The notes under the pieces were generated by a model that was not told where the DNA came from, did not search any database, and saw only the letters and a program-made list of their open reading frames with translations. Source: Anaerolineae bacterium (GTDB lineage Bacteria > Chloroflexota > Anaerolineae > Aggregatilineales > Phototrophicaceae). Taken from it: a DNA stretch of 64,000 nucleotides. The position numbers and the translations under genes were made by a program. Numbering within the stretch: the first letter of the stretch is position 1; the number at the start of each line of letters is the position of its first letter. Location of the stretch: assembly GCA_022821805.1 (NCBI GenBank), contig JAJECX010000003.1:596560-660559 (forward strand). The letters run 5' to 3'. Of this stretch, positions 47,297 through 56,573 are shown one piece after another.

Positions 47297-48580
47297 GTGA
47301 GACTTCTGACGCCCCGCGTGCCGGGCGCAAGCCGGCTGGTGGCTGCCAGCCCCGTCTATTATGGCTGGATCGTCTGGCTCGTCGCCTTGATCGGCGCTAT
47401 CTGCAGCTCGCCGGGCCAGAGCTTCTCCGTCTCGCTCTTTATGGACTTCTTCATCGAAGACTTCGGCCTCGACCGCACCACCGTTAGCAGCCTCTATGGC
47501 GCGGGCACCTTCGTCGCCTCGCTCGGGCTGACCTGGGTCGGCCGGCGGATTGATTCTCTCGGCAATCGCCACGTTGGCGTGGTCATCGGCGTCCTCTTTT
47601 TCATCGTGCTGATGCTGAGCTCGCTCATCAACGGTCCGATTATGCTTTTCTTCGCCTTCGCCGGCTTGCGCGGTTTGGGGCAGGGCGCCTTGACGCTGGT
47701 GAGCTCAACCTCGGTCGCGAACTGGTTTCGCCAGCGGCGCGGCCGCATGATGTCGCTCCTGGCGCTGGTTTTCGCCTTGTTTCAAGGCATATATGTAAAT
47801 CTGCTGCGGCTGCTGCTGGAGTCGCTTGATTGGCGGCAAGCCTTCATCGCCTTGGGCGTCGGCGTGGCTGCGCTGGTGATTCCCTCTTTCGCCTTGCTGA
47901 TGCGGAATCGGCCCGAGCAATACGGACTGCTGCCCGATAATGCCGCGAGCCAGCCGGGCGATATAGACGACCAAAAAGCCGACATCGAGGACAATTGGAC
48001 CCTGGCTGAGGCAATCCGCACGCCCATCCTCTGGGTCTTCATCGCCGCGCGCATTCTGCCTTCCGCCTGGGGCACCGGGCTGATCTTGCACCAGGTCTCG
48101 ATATTTGCCCTGCTTGACCACAGCGCCCAAGTCACCACCGAGACCTTTGCCCTGATCTCGCTTTTCGCCGCTGCTTCGGCGCTGCTCGCCGGCTACCTGA
48201 TTGACCGCGTCAAACCGTCTTACGTAGCCGCCCTGCAAATGCTGGCTTTGCTCAGCGCCTGCGCGCTGGCGATGGTCATGCGCGATACCTGGCTGCTCAT
48301 CATGTATGCGCTGGCTTTCGGCTTGGGCATGGGCATCGGCTATGTCTTTGATGGCGCCGTCTGGCCTAACCTCTTCGGGCGCCGCTTCCAGGGCGAGATT
48401 CGCGGCTTCGTTTATACCTCAAGCGTTATCGGAAGCGCGCTCGGACCGGCGATTTTTGGCTTGAGCTTTGACGCGAGCGGCGACTATGAACCTGTGCTGT
48501 GGCTCGGCGCCGGATTGTGCCTGCTCGTTCTGATAGCAGCTCTGCTCACTCCATCCCCACACCGCAAGACTGCAAGCTAG
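47297..48580 (+). CDS. Major facilitator superfamily transporter
   Basis: 427 residues from GTG 47297 (439 if read from TTG 47261). Twelve membrane helices fit in two halves split by the acidic loop around DIDDQKADIEDNWT. MFS marks: G-R-R-I-D-S-L-G-N-R after helix 2 and a G-R-R-F-Q-G-E-I-R-G segment late. It resembles the OFA/oxalate-formate or monocarboxylate branch in overall pattern, but the substrate is unknown. It is divergent from fhs. Confidence 0.8.
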   Translation: MRLLTPRVPGASRLVAASPVYYGWIVWLVALIGAICSSPGQSFSVSLFMDFFIEDFGLDRTTVSSLYGAGTFVASLGLTWVGRRIDSLGNRHVGVVIGVLFFIVLMLSSLINGPIMLFFAFAGLRGLGQGALTLVSSTSVANWFRQRRGRMMSLLALVFALFQGIYVNLLRLLLESLDWRQAFIALGVGVAALVIPSFALLMRNRPEQYGLLPDNAASQPGDIDDQKADIEDNWTLAEAIRTPILWVFIAARILPSAWGTGLILHQVSIFALLDHSAQVTTETFALISLFAAASALLAGYLIDRVKPSYVAALQMLALLSACALAMVMRDTWLLIMYALAFGLGMGIGYVFDGAVWPNLFGRRFQGEIRGFVYTSSVIGSALGPAIFGLSFDASGDYEPVLWLGAGLCLLVLIAALLTPSPHRKTAS

Positions 48581-48649
48581 CCATCGCGATTGACAGCCGG
48601 CATACCGATAAACTTCGCCTGTTTCCGTCCTACTTTTGCATAGAAAACC

Positions 48650-48765
48650 GTAGGGGCGAGCGGAGGGCAGTGTCTACGCGCCCCTTGTCTCGCCCGCCTC
48701 CAACTCGACCCGCGCAACCCTCAGTGTCGACGGTCAGTGTCGGCGGTCAGTATCTACGCGACCCT
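48650..48765. repeat. Dispersed repeat with 13-bp tandem units
   Basis: GTAGGGGCGAGCGGAGGGCAGTG and CTACGCGCCCCTTGTCTCGCCC, then three 13-bp units, CAGTGTCGACGGT, CAGTGTCGGCGGT and CAGTATCTACGCG (48722-48760). It fills the gap between the convergent MFS and glgB genes. Confidence 0.8.
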
Positions 48766-48810
48766 CTTTATTCTCGGTGTCCTCGGTGGTAAAAGGTTTT
48801 ACGGCGATCC

Positions 48811-51006
48811 TTACCGTTCAGCGATTTTCAATATCAAAATCGCCAGCGGCGGCAGTCGCAAGTTGATGCTGTACGGCAAGCCATGCGATGCGATGTCGTC
48901 ACTGTACACGCCGCCTTGATTGCCGACATTGCCGCCGCCGTAATAGCTGGCGTCGCTGTTGAGCAACTCGCAGTAATAGCCGGCCTCCGGCGCCCCGATG
49001 CGATAATCCTCGCGCGCGACCGGTGTGCAATTCAACACAACCACCAAAAAATCGTTTGGATCTGCGGCGAAGCGGATATAGCTGTAGACGCTGGTTTCGG
49101 CGTCGTTCGCTTCAATCCAGTGAAAGCCCCGCGCGTCAAAGTCAAGCTGCCATAGCGCTGGCTGCTCGCGATAGAGATGGTTGAGGTCGCGCGCCCAGGC
49201 TTGCATTTGCGCATGCTTCTCGTAATCGAGCAGATGCCAATCCAGGCTGCGCTCTTCGCTCCATTCGGCGAATTGGCCGAACTCATTGCCCATGAAATTC
49301 AGTACTTTGCCCACTTGCGTGTACTGGTAGCCAAACAGCAGGCGCAAGCCAGCGAATTTCTGCCAGTAGTCGCCCGGCAGCTTGCCGATGAGCGAGCCTT
49401 TCAGGTGCACAACTTCATCGTGAGACAGCGGCAGGACGAAATTCTCGCTGAAGGCGTAGAGCAGGGCGAATGTGATCTGATGATGATGATAGCGCCGATG
49501 TACCGGCTCGCGCGTCATATAAGCCAGTGTGTCGTGCATCCAACCCATATTCCACTTGAGCGTGAAACCGAGCCCGCCAATATAGGTCGGGCGAGATACC
49601 ATCGCCCAGGATGTCGATTCTTCGGCGATCGTGATCGCGCCGGGCGCTTCCGCATGCACCGCTTCGTTGAATTCGCGCAAGAATGCGAGCGCCGCCAGAT
49701 TCTCGTGGCTTCCGTATTCGTTGGCGATCCAATCGCCCTCTTCGCGCGAGAAATTGAGGTAAATCATCGACGAAACGGCATCGACGCGCAAGCCGTCGAT
49801 ATGATATTCCTTCAGCCAGAAAAGCGCGTTGGATAGCAGAAAGCTGCGCACTTCGCTGCGCGCATAGTTGAAAACCATCGTGCCCCAATCGGGATGTTCG
49901 CCTTGCAGCGGCGCTTCATGGCTGTAGAGATGCGTGCCATCGAAGTAGTTCAGTCCGAAATCGTCTTTGGGGAAATGCGCCGGCACCCAATCGAGGATGA
50001 CGGCGATATTGTTTTGGTGGCAGCGGTCAACCAGATACATAAAGTCGGACGGCGCCCCGTAGCGGCTGGTCGGCGCGAAATAACCCGTCACTTGGTAGCC
50101 CCAGGAAGCGTCCAGCGGATGCTCGGCGGCAGGCAGCAATTCCAGGTGCGTATAACCCATATCGACTAGATAGGGAACCAGCTCGTCAGCCAACTCGCGA
50201 TAAGTGAGAAACTCGTCGCCGTCCTTGCGCCGCCAGGAGCCCAAATGCAGTTCGTAGATATTCATCGGCTGCGACAGCGGGTCGGTCCGCGCGCGGGTGC
50301 TCATCCAGTCGCTGTCCTTCCATTCATATTGATTGATGTCGCAAACGATGGACGCCGTCAGCGGACGCAATTCGGCATAGAATCCGTAGGGATCGGCTTT
50401 CTGCGCGAGATAACCACGGTTGTGCGAGCGGACCTCGTATTTGTAGCGCTCGCCTTCTTCCATGCCGGGAATGAATATCTCCCAGATGCCGGATTCACTA
50501 TTATTTTCCATGATGTGCGCGCGCGCGTCCCAGCGGTTGAAGTCGCCGACTACCGCGACCTTGTAGCAGTTTGGCGCCCAGACCGCGAAATTGACTCCGC
50601 AGACGCCATCAATCTCGCGTCTATGCGCGCCCAGCTTCTGGTAGACCTCACGATGCCTTCCCTGACTGAATAGATAGATATCGTATTCGGTCAGAAGCGG
50701 CGGAAAACGATAGGGATCGCCGCACGTTTCGCGGCCGCCTTCTACCGTCAAAGCCTCGAAATGATAATCCGCATCCGCCCAGTTCGCGTCCAAGTCGGCG
50801 ACGAAGAGACCGTCCGCATGGCATCGCTTCATGCCTGCGCGCTCGCCGCTCGCTTCATTCACCAGTTCCACACGCTTCGCCCAGGGCCAAAAGGCGCGAA
50901 TTGATACCGCATCCCCCTGCCGATGCCGGCCCAGCAACGACGACGGCGCGCCGATCTCGCCACTTACGAGCGCCTCAATCGCCTCTGGATGTATCGCTAC
51001 GGACAT
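48811..51006 (-). CDS. glgB: 1,4-alpha-glucan branching enzyme
   Basis: 731 residues from ATG 51006 with AAGGA upstream; the frame continues 30 codons further without support. N-terminal carbohydrate-binding modules (about 5-215), then the GH13 barrel with GLRVDAVSSMIY (nucleophile Asp), ITIAEESTSW (acid Glu) and PLSHDEVVH. It creates alpha-1,6 branches in glycogen. No glgA or glgC is adjacent. It is divergent from dinB, and its long frame overlaps the dinB upstream region. Confidence 0.96.
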   Translation of the reverse strand: MSVAIHPEAIEALVSGEIGAPSSLLGRHRQGDAVSIRAFWPWAKRVELVNEASGERAGMKRCHADGLFVADLDANWADADYHFEALTVEGGRETCGDPYRFPPLLTEYDIYLFSQGRHREVYQKLGAHRREIDGVCGVNFAVWAPNCYKVAVVGDFNRWDARAHIMENNSESGIWEIFIPGMEEGERYKYEVRSHNRGYLAQKADPYGFYAELRPLTASIVCDINQYEWKDSDWMSTRARTDPLSQPMNIYELHLGSWRRKDGDEFLTYRELADELVPYLVDMGYTHLELLPAAEHPLDASWGYQVTGYFAPTSRYGAPSDFMYLVDRCHQNNIAVILDWVPAHFPKDDFGLNYFDGTHLYSHEAPLQGEHPDWGTMVFNYARSEVRSFLLSNALFWLKEYHIDGLRVDAVSSMIYLNFSREEGDWIANEYGSHENLAALAFLREFNEAVHAEAPGAITIAEESTSWAMVSRPTYIGGLGFTLKWNMGWMHDTLAYMTREPVHRRYHHHQITFALLYAFSENFVLPLSHDEVVHLKGSLIGKLPGDYWQKFAGLRLLFGYQYTQVGKVLNFMGNEFGQFAEWSEERSLDWHLLDYEKHAQMQAWARDLNHLYREQPALWQLDFDARGFHWIEANDAETSVYSYIRFAADPNDFLVVVLNCTPVAREDYRIGAPEAGYYCELLNSDASYYGGGNVGNQGGVYSDDIASHGLPYSINLRLPPLAILILKIAER

Positions 51007-51133
51007 GCATGATCCTTGCGGGCTCATTTTGAAATCCCTTGGCGAATTATAGTCGCTTTGCCTCGAATTCGTAGATGGCTCGCTGTGCCAGAGCAACAGA
51101 GCGCGTTGATAAAGGCTGAAACTTGTGTTAAAC

Positions 51134-51149
51134 TAGAAAATATATTCTA
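51134..51149. promoter_or_regulatory. Palindrome upstream of dinB, possible operator
   Basis: TAGAAAATATATTCTA: arms TAGAA/TTCTA around six A/T bases, 58 bp before the dinB ATG. Damage-inducible genes often carry a LexA box, but I know no LexA consensus for this group that I can match, so the identity is open. Confidence 0.4.
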
Positions 51150-51207
51150 TCGGTTAAACGCAATAGCCGTTAACAATAGTCGCGTCTTTGGTCGCGACCC
51201 TCACATC

Positions 51208-52416
51208 ATGGCGAAGACCCGCAAAATCCTCCACCTCGATTTGGACGCCTTTTTCTGCGCCGTCGAAGAACAGTTGAATCCTGAACTGCGCGGCAAGGCG
51301 ATTGCCGTCGGCGGCCAACCAAACGAGCGCGGCGTCGTGTCGTCGGCTTCCTATCCGGCGCGGAATTACGGCGTGCGCTCGGCGATGCCGATGGCGCAGG
51401 CGATTCGCCTATGCCCCCATTTGATCGTCGTCGGGCAGACGCGCGGCGTCTACGGCGACCGCTCAAAAGCGGTGATGGAAATCCTGCGCGACACCGCCCC
51501 CTACGTCGAGCCGCTCTCCATCGATGAAGCCTTCCTTGATGTGACGATTCTGCCTGATGACATAGAGACCATCGCCCGAAAGCTCCAGTTGCGCATCAAT
51601 GACGAGCTTGACTTGCCCTGTTCGCTGGGCGGCGCGACCAATAAATTGCTGGCGAAGACGGCGAATACGGTGGGCAAGGCGCAAAAGCCGAAAGCGGCGC
51701 CGCCAAACGCCATCACGATCGTTCCGCCGGGCGCGGAAGCGAGTTTTCTGGCGCCGCTGCCGATCCAGCGTCTCTGGGGCGTGGGACCCAAAAGCGCGCA
51801 AACCCTGAACGAGCTCGGCTTGACCACTATCGGCGATATCGCCAACTGGACCGAGGACGCGCTGGTATCGCGACTTGGCAAGCTGGGCGCCGATATCTGG
51901 CGGCGCGCCCAAGGCCTTGACTTCCGCCCCGTCTTGACCGAACACGAGGCGAAGTCAATCAGCAAAGAAGTAACCTTCACCGCCGACATCGCTGATGAAG
52001 CCGAGCTCAAGCTGACGCTGCGCCGCTTGTCCGATGGCGTCGGCCGGCAAGCGCGCAAAGCCGGGCTCGCCGGCTCCACCATCAAGCTCAAGTTGCGCTG
52101 GACCGATTTCACCACCCTCAGCCGGCAAGCGACGCTGGACAATCCGACGGACTTGGACAGCCAGATATACCGTTTGGCGGCGCGGCTCTTCGATCAAGTC
52201 TGGGTCAAGGATAAGCCCGTGCGCCTCATCGGCGTCGGCTTGGCTGGTTTCGCCGCGCCCAACCGCCAGATCGGCCTTTGGGATGACCGCGACGGCGAGA
52301 AGCAGATCGAAGGCTTGCAGAGCGCGCTCGATCGCCTGCGCGACCGCTATGGCGAACTTGCCATCACCCGCGCGAGCGACTTGCACTTCCGACCCAACGA
52401 AGACAACAAACGCTGA
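51208..52416 (+). CDS. dinB: DNA polymerase IV, Y family
   Basis: 402 residues from ATG 51208, which places the catalytic site near the N-terminus as usual; the frame is open upstream but unrelated to the family. Metal ligands are D11 (HLDLDAFF), D106 and E107 (SIDEAFLDV); Phe16 is the likely steric gate. The thumb has G-V-G-P-K-S-A and the little finger starts near KSISKEVTF. It copies damaged DNA with low fidelity. The stop is 11 bp from the convergent ABC exporter gene. Confidence 0.95.
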   Translation: MAKTRKILHLDLDAFFCAVEEQLNPELRGKAIAVGGQPNERGVVSSASYPARNYGVRSAMPMAQAIRLCPHLIVVGQTRGVYGDRSKAVMEILRDTAPYVEPLSIDEAFLDVTILPDDIETIARKLQLRINDELDLPCSLGGATNKLLAKTANTVGKAQKPKAAPPNAITIVPPGAEASFLAPLPIQRLWGVGPKSAQTLNELGLTTIGDIANWTEDALVSRLGKLGADIWRRAQGLDFRPVLTEHEAKSISKEVTFTADIADEAELKLTLRRLSDGVGRQARKAGLAGSTIKLKLRWTDFTTLSRQATLDNPTDLDSQIYRLAARLFDQVWVKDKPVRLIGVGLAGFAAPNRQIGLWDDRDGEKQIEGLQSALDRLRDRYGELAITRASDLHFRPNEDNKR

Positions 52417-52427
52417 TAGCTAGACGC

Positions 52428-54257
52428 TTATACCAGCGTAAACAGCTGATGATAAACGCCTTCCAAATCCAGCAGCTCCTGGTGGCTGCCCATTTCGATG
52501 ATTTCGCCATGATCCATCACCACGATCATGTCGGCTGACGTGATTGTGCTGAGCCGATGGGCGATGACGAAACTCGTCCGCCCCAGCAGCAGCCGTTCCA
52601 GCGCGCCCTGAATCAGCCGCTCGGTCTGCGTGTCGATATTGCTCGTCGCTTCATCAAGGATCAGCACCCGCGGGTCCGCCAGCAGGGCGCGGGCAAAGGC
52701 GATCAATTGCCGCTGCCCGGTCGAAAGCAGGGCGCCGCCTTCCTTGATGTCGGTAAGGTAGCCTTCCGACATCTCGCTGATGAATTGATGCGCTCCCACC
52801 GCCTTCGCCGCCTCCACCACTTCTTCATCGCTCGCGTTCAGCCTTCCATAGCGAATATTGTCCATCACCGTGCCCGAGAAGAGATGCGTATCCTGCGGCA
52901 CAACGCTGATCTGCCGCCGCAAGCTGTTTTGCGTGATATGCCGGAGATCGAGACCGTCCACCGTCACCCGGCCCGCGGTGGCGTCATGGAAGCGCATGAT
53001 CAGCTTGACCATCGTGGTCTTGCCGGCGCCGGTATGCCCGACGAAGGCGACCCGTGAACCAGGCTTCACATCGAGATTGATATTCTTCAATACCAGCTCG
53101 CCCTCCCGCGTGTAGCGAAACGAGACATCTTCAAAGCGGATATGTCCCTCAATCGCCGGCAGCTCATCGGCATTGACCTCATCGCGGATTTCAGCCGGGA
53201 AGTCCATCAGCTTGAAGATGCGATAGCCCGAGGCGATGACATTTTGCAAAAGGTTGTACCGCTGAGCCAACAAGCGGATCGGGAAAAAGAACTGCTGAAT
53301 ATACAAGATAAACGCGAGCAGAACGCCGACCGATATCCGATCATCGAGCACCAGCGAGCCGCCCACGAAGATCAAGGTGCCGGTTGCCACGCCGCCGATC
53401 ATCTCCACCGTCGGATAGAAGAAGCTGGCGATCAGCGCGGCGCGCTCGGCGGCGCTGCGGCTGGCCATATTAATGCTGCCCTCGAAACGCCGGTAATTCT
53501 GCTGCTGACGGGCGAAGGCTTGCGTCACGCGCACGCCATTGAAGGCTTCCGACAACTCGGCGTATACTTTCGCGTTTGCGTCCGACAGGCGCAAATAAGC
53601 GCTGCGCGCGTGAATCCGCCAAAAATTGGCGATCAGCATTAGCGCAACCAGTACCGTGAATGCCACCGCCGTCAGCGGCACATTGATGAGCAGCATCGAT
53701 ATGATGATGCCGAAAAGCATCAGCACTTCGCGGATCGTGCCGACAGCGGCGAATGTCACCGCCTCGCGCACAACGTTGACATCGTTGATGACGCGCGCCA
53801 GCAATCGGCCAACTTCGTATTCGGCGAAGAAACTGATCGAGAGATATTGAATATGATCGAATAGCTGGTCTCGCAGCGTCTTGATGATCGTCTGCCCGAT
53901 AATGGCCATCGTGCCCAGTTGGATGCGAAAGCCAATGAAGCCGAGCGTTTGCAGGATGGCGAAGGCGCCGATACCAGCGAAAAGCACCGAAGAATCGCGC
54001 TTGCTTATGCCCTCGTCGATCGCCCAGCCGATTATCGGCGGGCTGGCGACATTGGCGATCACGCTCAGCATCATCATCACGACGGCAACCGCCAATTCCT
54101 TCCGGTGTGGCCTCAAGTATGAGAAAAGACGAGAAGTGACATCGCGGTCGAAACCAGGCTTGTGATCGTCTTCGATCTCGATGATCGAAAGTTCCTTCTC
54201 CTTGTCCTGGTCTTTTTCGGAGCGCTGCTTCTGCTTTGACCGATTGACGAGTTCCAT
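52428..54257 (-). CDS. ABC exporter half, deviant signature motif
   Basis: 609 residues: six membrane helices (about 52-345) and an ATPase domain with Walker A GHTGAGKTT (407-415) and Walker B VLILDE (E536 kept). Its signature is LSTGQ (511-515) instead of LSGGQ. It pairs with the gene just upstream, 23 bp away, whose Walker B lacks the catalytic Glu. This is the pattern of heterodimeric multidrug-type exporters such as BmrCD or TM287/288, which have one full and one weak ATP site. The exported compound is unknown. The N-terminus carries a charged K/E/D-rich stretch (7-34). Confidence 0.9.
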   Translation of the reverse strand: MELVNRSKQKQRSEKDQDKEKELSIIEIEDDHKPGFDRDVTSRLFSYLRPHRKELAVAVVMMMLSVIANVASPPIIGWAIDEGISKRDSSVLFAGIGAFAILQTLGFIGFRIQLGTMAIIGQTIIKTLRDQLFDHIQYLSISFFAEYEVGRLLARVINDVNVVREAVTFAAVGTIREVLMLFGIIISMLLINVPLTAVAFTVLVALMLIANFWRIHARSAYLRLSDANAKVYAELSEAFNGVRVTQAFARQQQNYRRFEGSINMASRSAAERAALIASFFYPTVEMIGGVATGTLIFVGGSLVLDDRISVGVLLAFILYIQQFFFPIRLLAQRYNLLQNVIASGYRIFKLMDFPAEIRDEVNADELPAIEGHIRFEDVSFRYTREGELVLKNINLDVKPGSRVAFVGHTGAGKTTMVKLIMRFHDATAGRVTVDGLDLRHITQNSLRRQISVVPQDTHLFSGTVMDNIRYGRLNASDEEVVEAAKAVGAHQFISEMSEGYLTDIKEGGALLSTGQRQLIAFARALLADPRVLILDEATSNIDTQTERLIQGALERLLLGRTSFVIAHRLSTITSADMIVVMDHGEIIEMGSHQELLDLEGVYHQLFTLV

Positions 54258-54280
54258 AGTCTCCTGTCTCTGCCTCTTGG

Positions 54281-56191
54281 CTAAGGCGAGTATTTGCCGG
54301 CCAGTCGGTCGATCAAGTCGCGGAATTTCTGCGTCGAGCGCCGCTCTTCAAGCGGAATCTGAATAATGCCGGCGATGATCGCCTCGCGCCGTACCCGTTC
54401 TTGTTCTTCCAACTGCAATTTGTAGATTTCTTCGTAGAGCCCGCCATCATGCAGCAGCGTATCGTGCGTGCCCTGCTGGATGATCTCGCCATCGCGCAGC
54501 ACGATAATCTGGTCGGCCTTTAGAATTGTGCTCATCCTTTGGGCGATCACAAATGTGGTACGGCCCTGCATAATCCGCTCGAGCGCTTGCTGGATCAAGT
54601 GCTCGGTATTGGTGTCGACGCTGCTGGTGGCGTCATCGAGGATGAGAATCCGCGGATCAATCAGCAGGGCGCGGGCGATGGCGACGCGCTGCTTCTGCCC
54701 GCCCGATAGCGTGACCCCGCGCTCGCCTACTTCGGTCAGATAGCCATCGGGAAACTCGGATATGAAGTCATGCGCGTTGGCTGACTTCGCGGCCTCAATG
54801 ATTTCCTCGCGCGTGGCGTCCGGCTTGCCATAAGCGATGTTCTCGTCGATGGTGGCGTTGAAGAGCAGCGACTGCTGCATAACAATGCCGATTTGCCCGC
54901 GCAGATTGTCGAGGTCGAACTCGCGCACATCTACGCCATCGATTGTGACGCGACCGCTGGTTACGTCATAAAATCGCGGAATCAAGTTGGCGATCGTGGT
55001 TTTGCCCGAACCGGTCAACCCGATGATGGCCACAACTTCGCCCGGCTTGGCGTCAATACTGACGTTTTTCAGCACCGGGTGGCTGGAATTGTCGTAGCGT
55101 GTGCTGACGTTATCAAAGCGGACCCGTCCTCTGATGCTCGCTTTCTTGGCGCCGCGGCTGTTGACCACCGATTCCGGCGCGTCCAGCACTTCAAAGACCC
55201 GCTCGCCGCTCGCGACCGCCTGGGTCGTCAGCAGGATCATAAAGCCGCTGAAACGCAGCGGCTGCGCCAGCAGCAAGACGTAGGCATTGAACGTAACAAT
55301 CAAGCCCACCGTAATATTAGCCAGCCCCTGGGATTCCAGTATGCCGCCGACGAGCAGCACCATGCCGGTCGATGTGGCGGCGAGCGCGGCGCTGGTCGGC
55401 AGAAAGGTAATCCACTGCGTGATGAAGTCCAGTTGTTCTTCGTAGAGGTTCTGGTTTTCTTTATGGAAGCGCTCGATCTCGTGCGGTTCGCGGGCGAATA
55501 CGCGCACGACCTCGGCGCCAAGCGCATTCTCCTGAATATGGTTGCTGAGCGCCTGCATCCGGTCCATGACCTTCTTCCAGCGCGGATGCACTCGCATGAC
55601 AAAGCGGCTGGAATACAGCGCCAATGGCGCCAGCGGCAAAAAGGCGAAAACCGCCAGCAGCGGACTGGTCGCCAGCATGATGACGACCACGCCCAGCAGC
55701 AGCAGCAGCACGTTCATGCCGTCCATCAGCCCATAATTGAAGTAGCGCTGGATTTCGTTGACATCGCTGATGGCGCGCGTGATGATCGTGCCAACCTGCG
55801 CCGAATCATGATAGGTGAAGGACTGCCGCTGCACTTTGTCGTAAATCTCGTTGCGGATATCGTAAGACACGTAGTGCGAAAGCCGCTCGCCGAAGAAGCG
55901 GCCCAGGAAAGCTGTCACCCCGCGGATCAGCCCCAAGCCGACCACCAGCAAGCCGGCGCTGAGCATGTACGCGCTCTCCTGGCGCGCGATGCCGACATCA
56001 ACCACATCGCGCAGAATATAGGGTACGCTTACCGCCAGGATATTGCTGCCGATGATGCCAGCCCAGGCTACCGCCACCCAAAAGCGGTATTTGCCCAGGT
56101 AAGCCATCAAACGCCGCCAAATGCGGATTGGCGATTCCTTCTGCGTCTTGGGGAAGCCTGCGCTTTCCTGCTCGGCGGCGGCCGATGCCAT
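54281..56191 (-). CDS. ABC exporter half, degenerate Walker B
   Basis: 636 residues: six membrane helices (about 38-325) and an ATPase domain with Walker A GLTGSGKTT (391-399), signature LSGGQ (495-499) and Walker B ILILDD, so Asp520 stands where the catalytic Glu should be. With the LSTGQ of its partner this completes the weak site of a heterodimer. The C-terminal tail continues about 50 residues past the ATPase. It is the first gene of the pair. The upstream gap 56192-56573 is described separately. Confidence 0.9.
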   Translation of the reverse strand: MASAAAEQESAGFPKTQKESPIRIWRRLMAYLGKYRFWVAVAWAGIIGSNILAVSVPYILRDVVDVGIARQESAYMLSAGLLVVGLGLIRGVTAFLGRFFGERLSHYVSYDIRNEIYDKVQRQSFTYHDSAQVGTIITRAISDVNEIQRYFNYGLMDGMNVLLLLLGVVVIMLATSPLLAVFAFLPLAPLALYSSRFVMRVHPRWKKVMDRMQALSNHIQENALGAEVVRVFAREPHEIERFHKENQNLYEEQLDFITQWITFLPTSAALAATSTGMVLLVGGILESQGLANITVGLIVTFNAYVLLLAQPLRFSGFMILLTTQAVASGERVFEVLDAPESVVNSRGAKKASIRGRVRFDNVSTRYDNSSHPVLKNVSIDAKPGEVVAIIGLTGSGKTTIANLIPRFYDVTSGRVTIDGVDVREFDLDNLRGQIGIVMQQSLLFNATIDENIAYGKPDATREEIIEAAKSANAHDFISEFPDGYLTEVGERGVTLSGGQKQRVAIARALLIDPRILILDDATSSVDTNTEHLIQQALERIMQGRTTFVIAQRMSTILKADQIIVLRDGEIIQQGTHDTLLHDGGLYEEIYKLQLEEQERVRREAIIAGIIQIPLEERRSTQKFRDLIDRLAGKYSP

Positions 56192-56573
56192 AAATGCTCT
56201 CCTGGCAGTAACGTGGATTGAGTTAATCGCCGCTGTGATTTAGGCGACACACAAGCCTTCAGTGTACAGCAGGGCAGGGCAATTTACTACGAGCAGAAAC
56301 AGCATATTGCCAATTTACAGTGATAGCCAGCGCGCGGCAAGATCTACCGCCGCGAGTAATAAACGGACCACATTCTTAAGAGGTTTTACGCGCGATTCGT
56401 TGCCTCGCCCACATATCTAGCTAGATTCGTACGGGCGAGCCGGTGGCTCGTCCTTTTCTGCTAAAGATTGGCAATCAGTTTTCAAACGAGCAACTGGCGT
56501 CACTTTTTTATAACAGCATCAACACTGGAATTCCGCTGAATAAAAGCCAAAATACGAGCCAAAGAGGATTAAT
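56192..56573. other. Gene-free gap between ABC exporter and isomerase
   Basis: 382 bp without a credible gene. It contains CTCGCCC (56404-56410) facing GGGCGAGCC-GGT-GGCTCGTCC-TTTT (56433-56457), a copy of the dispersed repeat that looks like a terminator. A weak TATAAC (56509-56514) precedes the isomerase gene. The rest is featureless. Confidence 0.6.

Noticed and set aside
56433..56457. Hairpin plus TTTT as terminator of a plus-strand gene
   Set aside because: No plus-strand gene lies upstream; it is a copy of the dispersed repeat.
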